From Triangularia verruculosa (lineage: Eukaryota > Ascomycota > Sordariomycetes > Sordariales > Podosporaceae): a DNA stretch of 64,000 nucleotides. The stretch's first letter is position 1, and the number at the start of each line of letters is the position of its first letter. The notes under the pieces are model-generated. The model made no database searches. It saw only the letters and a list, made by a program, of their open reading frames with translations, and was not told the DNA's origin. Positions 1-10,644 of the stretch are shown here, piece after piece. The stretch is taken from NCBI GenBank assembly GCA_033296885.1, contig MU863886.1:248001-312000 (forward strand), given 5' to 3'. The position numbers were made by a program, and so were the translations under genes.

Positions 1-613
1 TGGCCAGCTTATCCAGCGTTATGGTGTTCATGGCGAGGTACTGAAACCGAGCCCGGTAGACTTTGAAATTCCCCGGCTTTTTCAGGTCCAAGTCGTCCAA
101 GTCGATGAGATAAGTTGTTTCTAACCCACCGCCTAAGACGCTGACGACTCTTGCGTGGTCGGATGCCCCGAGCAAGGGGAGAAGATGAAGAATAAAGAGC
201 ATTCGGGAGTAGTATTCAAGGGCCTGGACAACTTCGTGGCCCTCGGCGGTCTCCTTTCGTGTGCCGAATGGCGCATAGCCGGCGGTGAGGACCAACAGGT
301 CGAGACGTGACTCCTTGCTTTTGATAACCTCGCATACTCTCTTGACATCGGCAAGGAGGGAGACCTCAGCTTCGGTCCAGACTATTTCGGCCTTGGGGTT
401 GACGGCGTGTAGCTCCTCGATGAAAGCTTGCGTGCGCTCTTTGGAACTCCTCCGCCCGACCAGGTAGATTTTGACAGTAATCCCTGTTGCGACCAGAGCT
501 TTGATCGTAAATTTCCCGATGCCCGAGGTCCCACCAACAAAGACGGCAACATGGAGGCCTGATTCATCGTTGATGAGGGAATTGGAGGCGAGTATGTCGT
601 CGAAAGAAACCAT
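1..613 (-). CDS. Short-chain dehydrogenase/reductase, 3' end outside window
   Basis: Reads open from an ATG at 613 to the window edge, giving about 204 residues with no intron. The N-terminus carries a Rossmann nucleotide-binding motif, GGTSGIGK, near residues 27-34, followed by an Arg-rich stretch (VGRRSSKER) that suggests NADP(H) preference. An LVLTAGY segment sits where classical SDRs have the NAG motif. These features support an NAD(P)-dependent oxidoreductase; the substrate is unknown. The usual Tyr-x-x-x-Lys pair is not visible: the matching stretch reads YLAMN, so either the active site is atypical or it lies beyond the edge. Similar single-domain SDRs occur in fungal secondary-metabolite clusters, but no other cluster gene is adjacent here. 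Confidence 0.8.
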   Translation of the reverse strand, partial: MVSFDDILASNSLINDESGLHVAVFVGGTSGIGKFTIKALVATGITVKIYLVGRRSSKERTQAFIEELHAVNPKAEIVWTEAEVSLLADVKRVCEVIKSKESRLDLLVLTAGYAPFGTRKETAEGHEVVQALEYYSRMLFILHLLPLLGASDHARVVSVLGGGLETTYLIDLDDLDLKKPGNFKVYRARFQYLAMNTITLDKLA

Positions 614-1315
614 AGTGAACAAGAAGCGGTTAGCAGAATATGTTTCTCACGGATTTGTCGCCTGAATGCACACCTAAAAGAGGTGTTCAAAATTGACAGA
701 TGAGGATACAAATAAATCTAAAAATCCTTTGGGCTGATTGTGTCGGTGGAAGCTATGACTTTCCATTTCGGGCTCCGGGATTTTGGCAAACCCGCTAAAC
801 ACATCCTCGGTTGAATCATATGCCCAATAAGTCTCCGCGGCGGATGCGGCGCGACCGTGATGACCATGCTGCAACGGGATGCTTCGATGCCTCATTTTGA
901 TCCAATGCTTATAGCGACCCAAAAGCTATCTTAAAGAAAAATACCGGACCTATTCTAAGAAAATTTTGAAATCGAAATTTGTGAAGCTGGCCGTATGCCT
1001 AGATCAAGTGAAGTACCGATCCGCCCGCGAGTCCAAAGTTCCTGTGGTTGTTCTCCATAGCAACAAACTTTTATAACCAGGCAACAATTGTCAATGTACC
1101 TAAATCATGCCTGAACTATGGGCCACAGGTCTTATCCTTTAAGGGTTCTTGATGCAATTAATAAAATACAACGCTTTGATCATACCTACTTGATTCATTC
1201 AAATCCACAAACGGGATTTCAACAGCAGCCTGGCAGTTGGCCCAGAACAGTATCTACTTAACTCCGCTTGGTTTTCTTCTACGGACGAACGCCGTCTTGG
1301 TATATCCTAACGCGC
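614..1315. other. Intergenic region between SDR and esterase
   Basis: Moderately AT-rich sequence upstream of the SDR start and downstream of the esterase stop. No convincing coding region, repeat or RNA gene is seen; it should hold the SDR promoter and the esterase terminator. Confidence 0.5.
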
Positions 1316-3031
1316 TCACGCACCATTGGTCGGGTCAAATACAAACCGGTCTAGCATGTCACAGCGTTCTCGCAGCTCCAGCGGCATGGTAGTGGCCTCG
1401 AACCCGCCTGTAATGTTGTATATGCGCTTGTCCCTGCTATACGCTGGCCACGCCATATCTTCACCGCGTACCAGCGCCAGTAGCTTCGCTTGGAAAGCGA
1501 GTGCCAGCTCTGAATCGCTGACTGGGGTTTGCTTGCCGTCGACGTAGAAGTAATCTGCCTTTGCTGTCAGATTTATACAGTCGTTGACCTAAGGTGAGCC
1601 TCTCGGCCTACTTACATGACAAATCCTGCCCGTGAACCGCCGGTGGCGTCGACATAATATACCGCATCGTCTTGTCCGGCAGCCCATTTGCCAAATTGTA
1701 GGCATTGCACGCGAAGACTGCGTCGGTTGTCCAGTCCCACGCCAGCTCCTTTTCGAATCCCGGATGGTAGTACTGGTCCAGGATGGCCTGTATCGTCGCG
1801 TTGCCGGCCGTTGGCATCACCTGCCGCACCATGGTAGGGAAGTAGCCGGGCATGCCCACATCGTGCGACGTCTCCTTGCCCTCGAGTGCCATAGTCCCGA
1901 CCACGAGCCTCTTCAGCTCCTTGTGCATGCAGCCCCGTCTGATCAGCGCCGAGGGGATGTCCGGGATCAGCTTTCCATCGGGGGCCGGGCCGAAGCCCAT
2001 AACAGGGCCGAGCGTGCCGCCGCCCGTCTCACTAGGCATCTGGTTGATGAGCCGGTCGTTGACGCGCAGTAGAGTCGACTCAGGCGCTGAGCGTAGACAC
2101 GCGAGGGTCGTGCAGTTGGCGGCCTCGAGAACATTGTTGAATAGTTCCCGTTGGCGGGCCTTCGCGTTACGCCGTTGCGGTGCTGCCGGGGATGAGATAA
2201 AAGCCTGCTGGAACGGCAATGACTTGCCCTTGCCGCCATTCAGGACCATCATATGGTAGATCATACCGGCACCAGCGCTCTGCCCGATAACCGTAACATG
2301 CTTGCCATGGCCGCCAAACTTGTGGATGTGCGTGGCGGTCCACCGAGCAGCGGCGAGGCAGTCCAGCATGCCAACATTGCCGTCTAGATCCTCGCCGTCA
2401 GCCCAGGTAAAGCCGGACACTCCCATTCTGTACCTGTATTAATGCCTATTCGTTATCAATGTGGCAGAGTTTGGATAAAGGCTAACCTGTAGTTGTTGGC
2501 TACGACGATGAACTTGCCCCCGTTCTGCTTGTGCATCAGATCAAACAGGCCCATGGGGTTGAAAAACATCTCCTTGTTTCCAAACGAATAGGCACCGCCG
2601 TGAAAGTTGTGGAGCACGGGTACATCGTCTCCCGGCCTCACCCCTTCGGGCACATAAACGTCCAGGAACAGGCAGTCTTCGCGGCCCCACGTCGTGCCGT
2701 TGAGGCCCGGGAACGGGATGTACCCTGGCGCCGACGCTATGCAGTCGGTGCTCTGCCACGGGAGCCTGCCATCTTGGATGGCGTCCACGTGGGGCAGCTT
2801 TGTGTCCGGGGTGCGGAAGCGCCGGTTGCCGGTCGGGGCGTTGGCGAAACGGATGTTCTGGTAGATGGCGACACGCTGGCCCGAAGTCGTGGTGTTAATG
2901 TACGTCGGAACGTGCTTGGCGTAGCCAAGGTCGACTAGGCTGGCAGGAAGAAATGGATAGGGCACACTTGGACTGCAGAACGCGCTTAAAGTGAGCGCCG
3001 AGAACAGGGCGAGAGTGTACGTGAGCGACAT
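1316..3031 (-). CDS. Secreted type-B carboxylesterase/lipase
   Basis: Three exons, 3031-2487, 2427-1616 and 1563-1316, separated by 59- and 52-nt GT..AG introns, join in frame to 534 residues, the normal family size. Residues 1-19 form a signal peptide ending in Ala/Cys/Ser, so the enzyme should be secreted. The oxyanion-hole motif HGGAYSFG is near residue 144, and the type-B signature EDCLFLDVYVP lies at about 118-128. The nucleophile elbow GQSAGAG puts the catalytic Ser near 232, and VHGQDL puts the catalytic His near 447. The acid residue probably lies in the MALEGKE stretch. The enzyme should hydrolyse carboxylic esters; the substrate cannot be told. It is divergent from a Zn2Cys6 regulator, which may control it (inference). 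Confidence 0.92.
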
Positions 3032-3563
3032 GGCTGATGGTGAACTGTATGTTCGAGTGGCCTTGATCTGAAGACGCCATCAAAACAGTTATTCGGTTCC
3101 TTATATATTATCGTAGTACCAGCTCTGGAACTGTCAAACCCACTCAACGACCAGATGAGGCAAACGAGCATTGCAATGGTCCGATGATGACGACCCCATA
3201 GTTACCCGGCGCGCTTGACACAGGCTTGGAGTTCACATAGCTGTCAGCTTAGAGAAAATTCTAGGCATATATCCGTAAATGCCGAAAACCCTGTCTGGCG
3301 GCGGAAACTTTGTCGAGACGAAGTCCCCACCGAAGAGAAAGCCCCTTGTTGACGGAGAGGAGTGGTTGCGCAGCCACGCTATCGCCCAAAGAGGAAAACG
3401 AGCTTCACAGCCCCTGAACCTTTAGCAACGTCAGCTTCGTCATAATAACTCCAGAGTTGGTCCGACGCAGCGGTACCTCTGATCTATTTGAGGCTTGAAG
3501 CCCCCATTCTCGTTTTCCCCTTTCGGCCTTGGCCGCGAGGATGTCGCGAACTTCATAGCAGAG
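3032..3563. promoter_or_regulatory. Shared divergent promoter region, esterase and Zn2Cys6 regulator
   Basis: About 530 bp between the esterase start (3031, minus) and the regulator start (3564, plus). A TATATA-like stretch near 3100-3108 lies about 70 bp from the esterase ATG. An in-frame upstream ATG at 3495 would add 23 residues to the regulator, so its true start and leader are not settled. Confidence 0.45.
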
Positions 3564-4878
3564 ATGTCCCCCGCGCCAGACTTTCGAGTTCTCTCCTTCC
3601 AGCCCCAACAGGGAAAGAGCACGGCTCGACCGTACCAAAAACGCAGGACGCACCACAAGTCCAAGGCCGGCTGCCACGCCTGCAAAGCAAAGCGAGTCAA
3701 AGTCAGTCGATGCGGTCTGCTAAGTGGTACTGCCGGTCCCATACTAATGGTCCGTGAAGTGCGATGAAGCTAGACCCCTCTGCTCGCGCTGTCAGCAAAA
3801 CAGCGCCAGGTGCAGATACGGCTCGGTCACATCGAGACCACCTAGCACCCCCCCGATATCCAGTCTGTGCCAGTCTCCAGCCGTCACCGGCATCGACCCG
3901 TCGCGGGAGCCCATCTCTTGCGGCACTCCACGCCTCGTTCTCCTGCATCACTTCCAGAACCTCTTCCCTGAGCTTCAGTTGCACATCCTCGGCCGCGCCA
4001 GCCCCAACGCCATCCTGGGCCTTGGTCTCGCCCGGCCCTTTCTGCTCGACGCCGTGCTGTCTGTCGCGGCCTCGCACCTGCGCCATTACCACACCATTCC
4101 TGAAAGTCACCACGAGAGTCGTGTGGCAGAGCACTTCCACCAAGCCCTCGCCGTGAGGGGCTTCCGCAGCGCGCTGGCACAGTCCACGTTGGACCAGCAG
4201 ACGGCCGACGCTTTGGTTCTGACATGCATGTTGCTCAACCTCCTGGCCTTCTCGTTCAACGACGAGGACGGGAATAAGCCAGAGGATTCATGGATCTTCC
4301 GTCGTGGCGACCCGCACCAGCTGGGCTGGTTCTCCCTGCAGCTAGGCCTCAAGCCGCTGCTCGCGGCTTCGGAGAAGTTCCGCGGTTGTAACACAATGCT
4401 CTCATGGATGTACGAGCCGTCACACAACAGCAAGATCCATCAGCCGGACCCCTTGCTGCCAGCACATTGGGAGTCTTTTTTCAACAAGTTAAACTCGGAC
4501 GAGAGCATACTTCTTGAGCCCGCCCGCATGCTCGCCTGGGTGCGCAACGCCGAGCCCCGCGCCGAGTCCTTCATCCTCTACGTGCAGTTCATAGGTGCGC
4601 TGGACATGAATTACCGCTTCCACAACATGCTTGAGGCACGGGACGAGCGTGCCATATGGCTGCTGGGTTATTGGCTCGGGTTGATGTGTCGCTTTGGCTG
4701 GTGGTGGATGCGCACGCGGGTCAATAGGGAGTGGCGGGCTGTGTATCTGTGGCTGGACCAAAGGGGGGTTAGGGAGCGGCCTGGGGAGGAGGGAAGGGTT
4801 TGGAGGGTGTTTATGTCGGAACTTGAGCGGGTGGGATGTTGGCCGAGGCAGGTGGATAAATCTACGTTTACAATCTGA
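3564..4878 (+). CDS. Zn2Cys6 (fungal binuclear cluster) transcription factor
   Basis: Exons 3564-3701 and 3760-4878 flank a 58-nt intron with an ACTAAT branch site that falls inside the zinc cluster. Splicing gives about 418 residues. The joined motif is Cys37-x2-Cys40-x6-Cys47-x6-Cys54-x2-Cys57-x6-Cys64, preceded by a basic KRRTHHKSK stretch; this is the DNA-binding domain of the Gal4-type family, acting in the nucleus. The remaining ~350 residues resemble the short middle-homology region of small C6 regulators, but I recognise no specific subfamily. The start at 3564 is chosen because related proteins begin with a short FQPQ-type leader before the cluster; 3495 is an in-frame alternative. 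It may regulate the divergent esterase (inference from position only). Confidence 0.88.
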
Positions 4879-6048
4879 AAGCGTAGAGACAGTTGCTACC
4901 TAAGTACTCAAGGTAAACACTGTCACGAAGGGCAAGTAAAATAAAAAGGGCTGGGCCACTAATGGTAGATTACTGCATTATGGTTGATTCTAAGGTGCAG
5001 AAGGAAAGGAAGAAATGGCTTAGGGACCAATGACTGGGAAGGTAGGTATATAAATAAATGATTTGTGACGATCCCCTATCCAGAACCTCTGAAAGGGATA
5101 ACAGTTCAAGGTAACTTGTCGGTGATCTTGAATCGATGGAATTGAATTTGCAAGCCGATTTCCATCTCGGGAAGTTCACGTCACCCTTGAGCTGGGGGAC
5201 AGGCTTGCTTCCTCCCCATGCCACTTTCCCTCCATTGCGTCTTGTTGAGTTTGGAACCCACGCAGTTATCTTGAAGCATGTATTGAACTGATGATATTGA
5301 CTGAACAAAAGGAAAAGAGTAAGGAAAGGTTCAAACGAGCGTACATGACCGTATTTATATCCCACCAGAGCATTCCATCCACCTGTAAGATCCACAGCCA
5401 AGAATACCACCCTGAGATCTGCTCCACAGAGCCTTTGCCGTGCTATCATGAATGCCTTCCTGCTCCACACGTCTCAATCAAATGCAACACACCTCACTTG
5501 GATGCTGGCAAGATTGGTGATCATCCTCTCGCCCGCAATTCCAGCCAAGACGAGTTTCCGGCGGCAGACAGTGTCACACGTCAACCACCAGGTACCAACA
5601 AGCCTTGGCCACGACCAACATCACATCACTGTGAGAGGGAATTGCAGGCTCCAAGCCAGGGCAGTCATTGGGAAGTAAGGTAGGACCACTGAAGTAGGGT
5701 GCTTCGGCAAAGTTCCTGAAAGTTGGAGATGGCTATCGTCAACTATGCATAGCTACCAGTGCAAAACAACAGTGCGTACCTAGTTGCTCCGGGGCGGACG
5801 AGGCAGACCACACTGGGTCGGGCCGATAAGCAAACAGCGACGGGATGGCGAGGGACGCGCGGATGCGACTGCAAGAAAGACGGTTAGGACCTGGCCTTGT
5901 TGGTCCAGCTCATTCTAGGTACCTTAACTGCATTAGCTTATAACGCTTGCCACTTGTGTGCATCATTGAGGTCTACATTCATATTCGATCAAGTCCCTTC
6001 CTGATTCCAGTGCAGTTCTATACCTAAATCATCACCGCCAGCAAAACC
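4879..6048. other. Intergenic region with one LTR scrap
   Basis: About 1.17 kb without a supported gene. Short overlapping reading frames on both strands have no family resemblance and no intron logic. A degraded scrap of the window's LTR family lies at 5063-5110. A pyrimidine-rich stretch before 6049 probably belongs to the promoter of the next gene. Confidence 0.5.
5063..5110 (-). repeat. Scrap of the TGTGACGAACCCC-type LTR
   Basis: The stretch starting TGTGACGATCCCC and continuing AGAACCTCTGAAAGGGATA matches the antisense start of the LTRs at 9149, 10505 and 43900, with a few substitutions, and then loses similarity. Confidence 0.65.
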
Positions 6049-6477
6049 ATGGCTTCAGACCTGCCCCCCAACCTTCCCCCAAACCCTCCCAGCATACCCC
6101 ACGTCCAAACCTGGACTCCCGACGGATACCCCATCGTCGACAACAAATACCTCGACCTCTCCACCGGCACGCTCAAAACCCACACCCCCGGCGTCGACCT
6201 GCTTCGCGCCGGTCCCCCCTCGGTCGCCATCTACTGGCAAAACCGCCATTCCACCGGTAGCCCCTCCCAATTCCACGCCCTCAGCAAAGGCGGCGTGGTG
6301 GGTGCGCGCGGCATTCACGAGTACATCATCAAGATTGGGGAGTTCCTTAAGGCTATGACGGGGCGGTGCAAGCTGGATTCGAGCAACGCGACGCGGTATG
6401 ATGTGTATGTCGTGGTGTATACAGAGTTATCGCAGGCGGAGTTTCGGGCTGCATTGGAGGAGGCGGGGCTTTTGTAA
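6049..6477 (+). CDS. Small orphan protein, 142 residues
   Basis: Single exon with good coding composition: C-rich third positions in the first half, then a shift to G-rich ones. The product begins with a Pro/Asn-rich leader (LPPNLPPNPPS). A mixed alpha/beta-looking body follows, with ITYW-like and RYDVYVVVY strands and a C-terminal helix (SQAEFRAALEEAGLL). There is no signal peptide or membrane segment. I do not recognise a family. The next kilobases downstream are transposon debris, so this is the last apparently intact host gene before the repeat block. Confidence 0.65.
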   Translation: MASDLPPNLPPNPPSIPHVQTWTPDGYPIVDNKYLDLSTGTLKTHTPGVDLLRAGPPSVAIYWQNRHSTGSPSQFHALSKGGVVGARGIHEYIIKIGEFLKAMTGRCKLDSSNATRYDVYVVVYTELSQAEFRAALEEAGLL

Positions 6478-7259
6478 ACGTACCTGTCTAACTCCCGGAA
6501 CACTAGACCTAGAAGAATGAACCAACGTTGGAGTATCTTTGAGACATCTCTAAGAAACGAAGGATCCCGGTGATCATGTGCAATCTTACGATGTACCTGC
6601 ATACCTGTATAGTCACACCCGACAATTTTTTTGGTTTAGTCCGTATTGGTTTTATAAGGTGAGTAAAAGGTGAGTGTAGTGAGCATTACCTTGAGCTGAA
6701 GTGGGTCTAAGGACCGTTCGGCTATACTTGCCGCAACTAAAACTGATTATAACTTCCGTTTTCTCTTTGCGCGTGTTAGTAGCCCGTTATTAAACCCACT
6801 AGAACTACCATTTGTATTAAAATTGCAACTTTAGATATAGACGAACTTATTTATTTTTTTAATAGAAGAAGATACTTATAAATTGTATATTTATAAATAT
6901 CTAGTTAAATAGCTTTGATTATTATAATTTAAAGATTATGTAAAGACGGCGAGAATATGTGTAGTAGATTATTTGTCTGTTGCCCGAGTTTCTATTTTGC
7001 TGTCCTTTTAGTGGAGGAATATATACTAGGGAATAGTAGGGGTACCTAGTAGATTAATTTAATAGGTATATATTAATCTTAAGGGATAAGGGGCGTTAAA
7101 CTTTAATGGTTATAGATCTGTAGTACTATGTAAATGGAGTAGCTGTAAAGTGTACCGCCCTCGGCCTACTTCTTTTAGAACTATTGGCGAGTATATTGAG
7201 TTGAAAATGTAAATAGGGAGAAAAGAGGAAGGGCTGAGAGACTTACTTAGAAGGTAGAA
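6478..7259. other. AT-rich, RIP-like decayed sequence
   Basis: After the orphan gene the composition drops to AT-rich with many TA dinucleotides and no reading frame. This fits mutated transposon sequence, but no family can be named. Confidence 0.5.
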
Positions 7260-7650
7260 TGTTATAATTGTTGATGAAGAACTAATGTACGGGACGCGGG
7301 ACGCCCCTAGCCAATTATCATGGACTAATTAGGAGTGGAGCGACGGGATTACGGTGAGCCCGGTAAGCGGAACGATAGGATTACAGTGAGTATAGTGAGC
7401 CATAGGAAGGAAAGGTGATCTAGATTACCTTTAAGAAACGTGATCCAGGTGATCTACGGGTCTATATATACGGAGGAACTAGATAGTTTATAGATAATTC
7501 CGCAGTATATAATTACAGCTTGTATTTACGGTATCTTGTGTTTATATTGAGATATCTTATTGTGCACTGTTTAGTTGTACCGAACCAATTGTCAGAAGTA
7601 GCCTTCAACTGAGTATCCCTTTCAGAGGTTCTGTACAGGGGTTCGTCACA
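7260..7650 (+). repeat. Solo LTR (391 bp) with 5-bp target duplication TAGAA
   Basis: Begins TGTTATAATTG (an RIP-altered TGTCACAATCG) and ends GGGGTTCGTCACA. TAGAA lies immediately on both sides (7255-7259 and 7651-7655), so this is a complete LTR left by recombination of an integrated element. A TATATATAC box near 7461-7469 separates the variable upstream half (U3) from the ~190-bp downstream half (R-U5) shared by the whole family. The U3 carries several GTGATC motifs. Confidence 0.88.
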
Positions 7651-9148
7651 TAGAATTTATATTTGTATTATTAAGGATTCTATTCCTGTCGGTATTGTCG
7701 ATAACCTTATAACTTCCGATTTTTTATAAAAGGAAAATGGAGTTATCGGGGGTTTAGTTGTATGATTTTTGCTGATGTGGGAATTGATTTGCTTTTTGGT
7801 TTAGAGGCCGCGAACTTTAAATATATTAGTTGGTATAGAGTAGATAGTAGACGTCGGTAAACGTAAGAGTAGTAGAGTTAGGAACGGTTAGGGGTAGGTT
7901 GGATAGGGAGAGGAGAAGCGATAGTAGATAGCATAAAGGTATAGCTAGAATATAAAGTGGTTGGCTAATGCGTAGGGATATATAGGCTTTTACTTAAAGG
8001 AACGCCGATTAGCGTCCGTAAAGTAAAGGCGTCGGGTGGTCTTTACTTAGAGGCAATCTTAGATGGGGACTATTTACAAGTTAAACGTAAAGGAGATAAC
8101 CCTTATGTTGAAGTATGTGCTTTGCAGGCCTATAGGCATAAGCCTGCGTGGTGGTGGACGCAGTGCACCAAGAGTGAATTGGGCTTTGTCTGCAGCATAC
8201 GACAGTGGCTTGACACTGAAGGAAGATGGATTGCAGAGACGGCGCCCTGCAATATACAAGGTGATCACAGTAACATAGGCTTGTGAGGCACTGAAAAATG
8301 TGGTGAACCAGTATATTGAATTGACTTAACAGGCAAGAAAATATTACAGTGAACAGTCCTGAGGGCAAGCCTCTTATAGATCTTCGGCTCCGTATTCCTC
8401 CCCCAATCTCTTCTCCGTTGCCGTGCGCTAAGTGTCTGGAACTCCGGGCGCTAGCTATACGGATCTCCAGGTTGAATCGGAGGTCCGAAAGCTTACTGTA
8501 ATCGCTACGGCAGAGCGTTGGTGAGCATGTGATCGCCACGACAGATCGTTGGTGAGCACTGTGATTCCAAGCCATTGGTTGTTGTAGGCCTTATAGGTTA
8601 CAAGCCTAGATATACTATAAAGTCCACAAATAAGTGCTATACTTTAACACCTTATATACGTTGCTATCTGCCAGGAGGGTCGTTGCCACCCTTATATATT
8701 TTATTTTTCTCGATATCTAGGCTTTAGAGAAGAGTTTATTACTGTAGACTCGGTTTTACTATAAATATTAGCGTCGGTAGATCTTTAAAGCTTTCGAGCT
8801 TTAGTAGCGCTTTTCTTTTTTTTCTTACCCTTTATATAGAGTTATTTATAGCTAGTTTCTTTGTAAATAAACTATATACTAAAGGGTATTTTCCTCTTAA
8901 ATAAGGTACTAAGGCCTTCTATATAACTAACTACTATCTCCTAATTAATTTTTTTAGGTCTTTAAATTATTTCTTTAAACTACGTTAAAGGCTTCGCTCG
9001 ATAAATATATCGATAATCGTTTTATCGGATATATATATATTTCCATTTATCCTTATTTTTTAAAAGCTTCGAATTATATTTGGAAGTCGACCTTCTAAAA
9101 ATCGCTTAAAGTAAGGACGGGATCTGCGTTTAAATAAATATACTTAAC
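7651..9148. other. Decayed repeat DNA between two inverted LTRs
   Basis: AT-rich on both sides of an island with normal composition at about 8060-8600. That island has short frames on both strands but no recognisable product. Nothing here looks like gag or pol of the flanking LTR family. Confidence 0.45.
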
Positions 9149-9539
9149 TGTGACGAACCCCTGTACAGAACCTCTGAAAGGGATACTCAGTTAAAGGCTA
9201 CTTCTGACAATTGGTTCGGTGCAGCTAAACAGTGCACAACAAGATGTCTCAATGTAAACACAAGATACCGTGAATACAAGCTGTGATTGCATACTGCGGA
9301 ACTATCTACAAGCTATCTAGTTCCTCCATATATATAGACCTGTGGATCACCGGGATCACGTTCCCCAAAGGTGATCTGGATCACCTTCCCTTCCTCTGGT
9401 TCACTATGCTCATCGTGATCCTGTCGCTCCGCTCACCGGGATCACCGTGAGCCTTCCGCTCCACCCCCGATTGGTCCGTAATGATTGGCTAGGAGCGTCC
9501 CGCGCCCCGTGCGTTAGTTCTTCATCAACGATTGTGACA
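9149..9539 (-). repeat. LTR (391 bp), antisense, same subfamily as 7260-7650
   Basis: Starts TGTGACGAACCCC and ends ATTGTGACA on the plus strand, i.e. a complete LTR pointing left. Its U3 (about 9345-9539) is dense in GGATCAC motifs. It has the same length and the same U3 as the LTR at 7260-7650 but far less RIP damage. No matching 5-bp duplication is seen (TTAAC against TATCT). Confidence 0.85.
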
Positions 9540-9959
9540 TATCTCCCTCTAAACATTATTTATCCCGGTTCACCGAAACTTTGGATAGTTTCTAACTTAA
9601 TTAGGTATATAAGATTACATTTTTACGCTAGTTTATACTTGCTTAACGGAGCCGCTAGTCATCGAATACTACCTTTTAAGTGGGTCTGTTTGATTTTAAG
9701 AGCCATTTTTAAAGCAGAGCCATTTTTAAAGCATAGCCAGTTAGCTTGATAAATATTATAAAAAGGAACTTCTGTCCCCTGCAGAGCCAAAAACAGCTTC
9801 CACATGATTACAACGCAAACTATTGAGCCTACAGTAGGGACCGAAATCAGTGTCCATAATTTCAATGTTTAAACTATCTCCGCACGGGCCACTTCGTAGA
9901 CACTTGGTGGGGCGCGGGCGCACCACGGACCAATCATTAGTACAGGAACAAGGACCAAT

Positions 9960-10268
9960 CAGAACAGGATCAATGGGATCGAGGATCGATCCAAGAGAGA
10001 CAAACCCAAAAGGGACAATATCGATAGGATCGATGGTCGAGTCCATCGATCCAGGACAGTGCCAGGCTTGGCATTGGGTCTATATATACGGAGGAACTAG
10101 ATAGCTTGTAGATAGTTCCGCAGTATGCAATCACAGCTTGTATTCACGGTATCTTGTGTTTACATTGAGACATCTTGTTGTGCACTGTTTAGCTGCACCG
10201 AACCAATTGTCAGAAGTAGCCTTCAACCGAGTATCCCTTTCAGAGGTTCTGTACAGGGGTTCGTCACA
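9960..10268 (+). repeat. LTR with GATCGAT-rich U3, 5' end uncertain
   Basis: The conserved R-U5 half (10078-10268, ending GGGGTTCGTCACA) is nearly free of RIP. The U3 contains repeated GGATCGAT-type motifs and a TATATATAC box at about 10081-10089. The left end could not be placed: no TGTNACG start with a duplication matching the following GAACT was found. The 420 bp before it (9540-9959) show only short, unassigned frames. Confidence 0.75.
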
Positions 10269-10504
10269 GAACTGCCTTCAAGAGGGAGCGAGGACCTCTA
10301 TATATACTTGGATCCTTCTACTGAACAGTCCTTTGATCCACTGTAATTTCTTTCTTCCGGTGGGCCTTTTGGTAGTTGAATAGGCCTCAAAGGCCTCACA
10401 ATACTAAAAGTGAGCTTCAACGAGCTTGCCGAGCCGTCCCGTCTTTCCGATCCCGCTTTTCTCTACTTATATATATAATAAAGGAAAATCCTTCAATTTT
10501 CAAC

Positions 10505-10644
10505 TGTGACGAACCCCTGTACAGAACCTCTGAAAGGGATACTCGGTTGAAGGCTACTTCTGATAATTGGTTCGGTGCAGCTAAACAGTGCACAACAAGA
10601 TGTCTCAATGTAAACACAAGATACCGTGAATACAAGCTGTGATT
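10505..10644 (-). repeat. Truncated LTR, antisense
   Basis: 140 bp matching the R-U5 half of the family (starts TGTGACGAACCCC). It breaks off at 10644, before the TATA box. It faces the LTR ending at 10268, with about 235 bp between them. Confidence 0.85.

Noticed and set aside
4970..5470. Minus-strand frame of 166 codons
   Set aside because: Part of it is the LTR scrap at 5063-5110 and the rest has no motif or coding bias.
8081..8575. Minus-strand frame of 164 codons with many Cys
   Set aside because: Lies in repeat debris, with no family resemblance, an overlapping frame on the other strand and no signal peptide.
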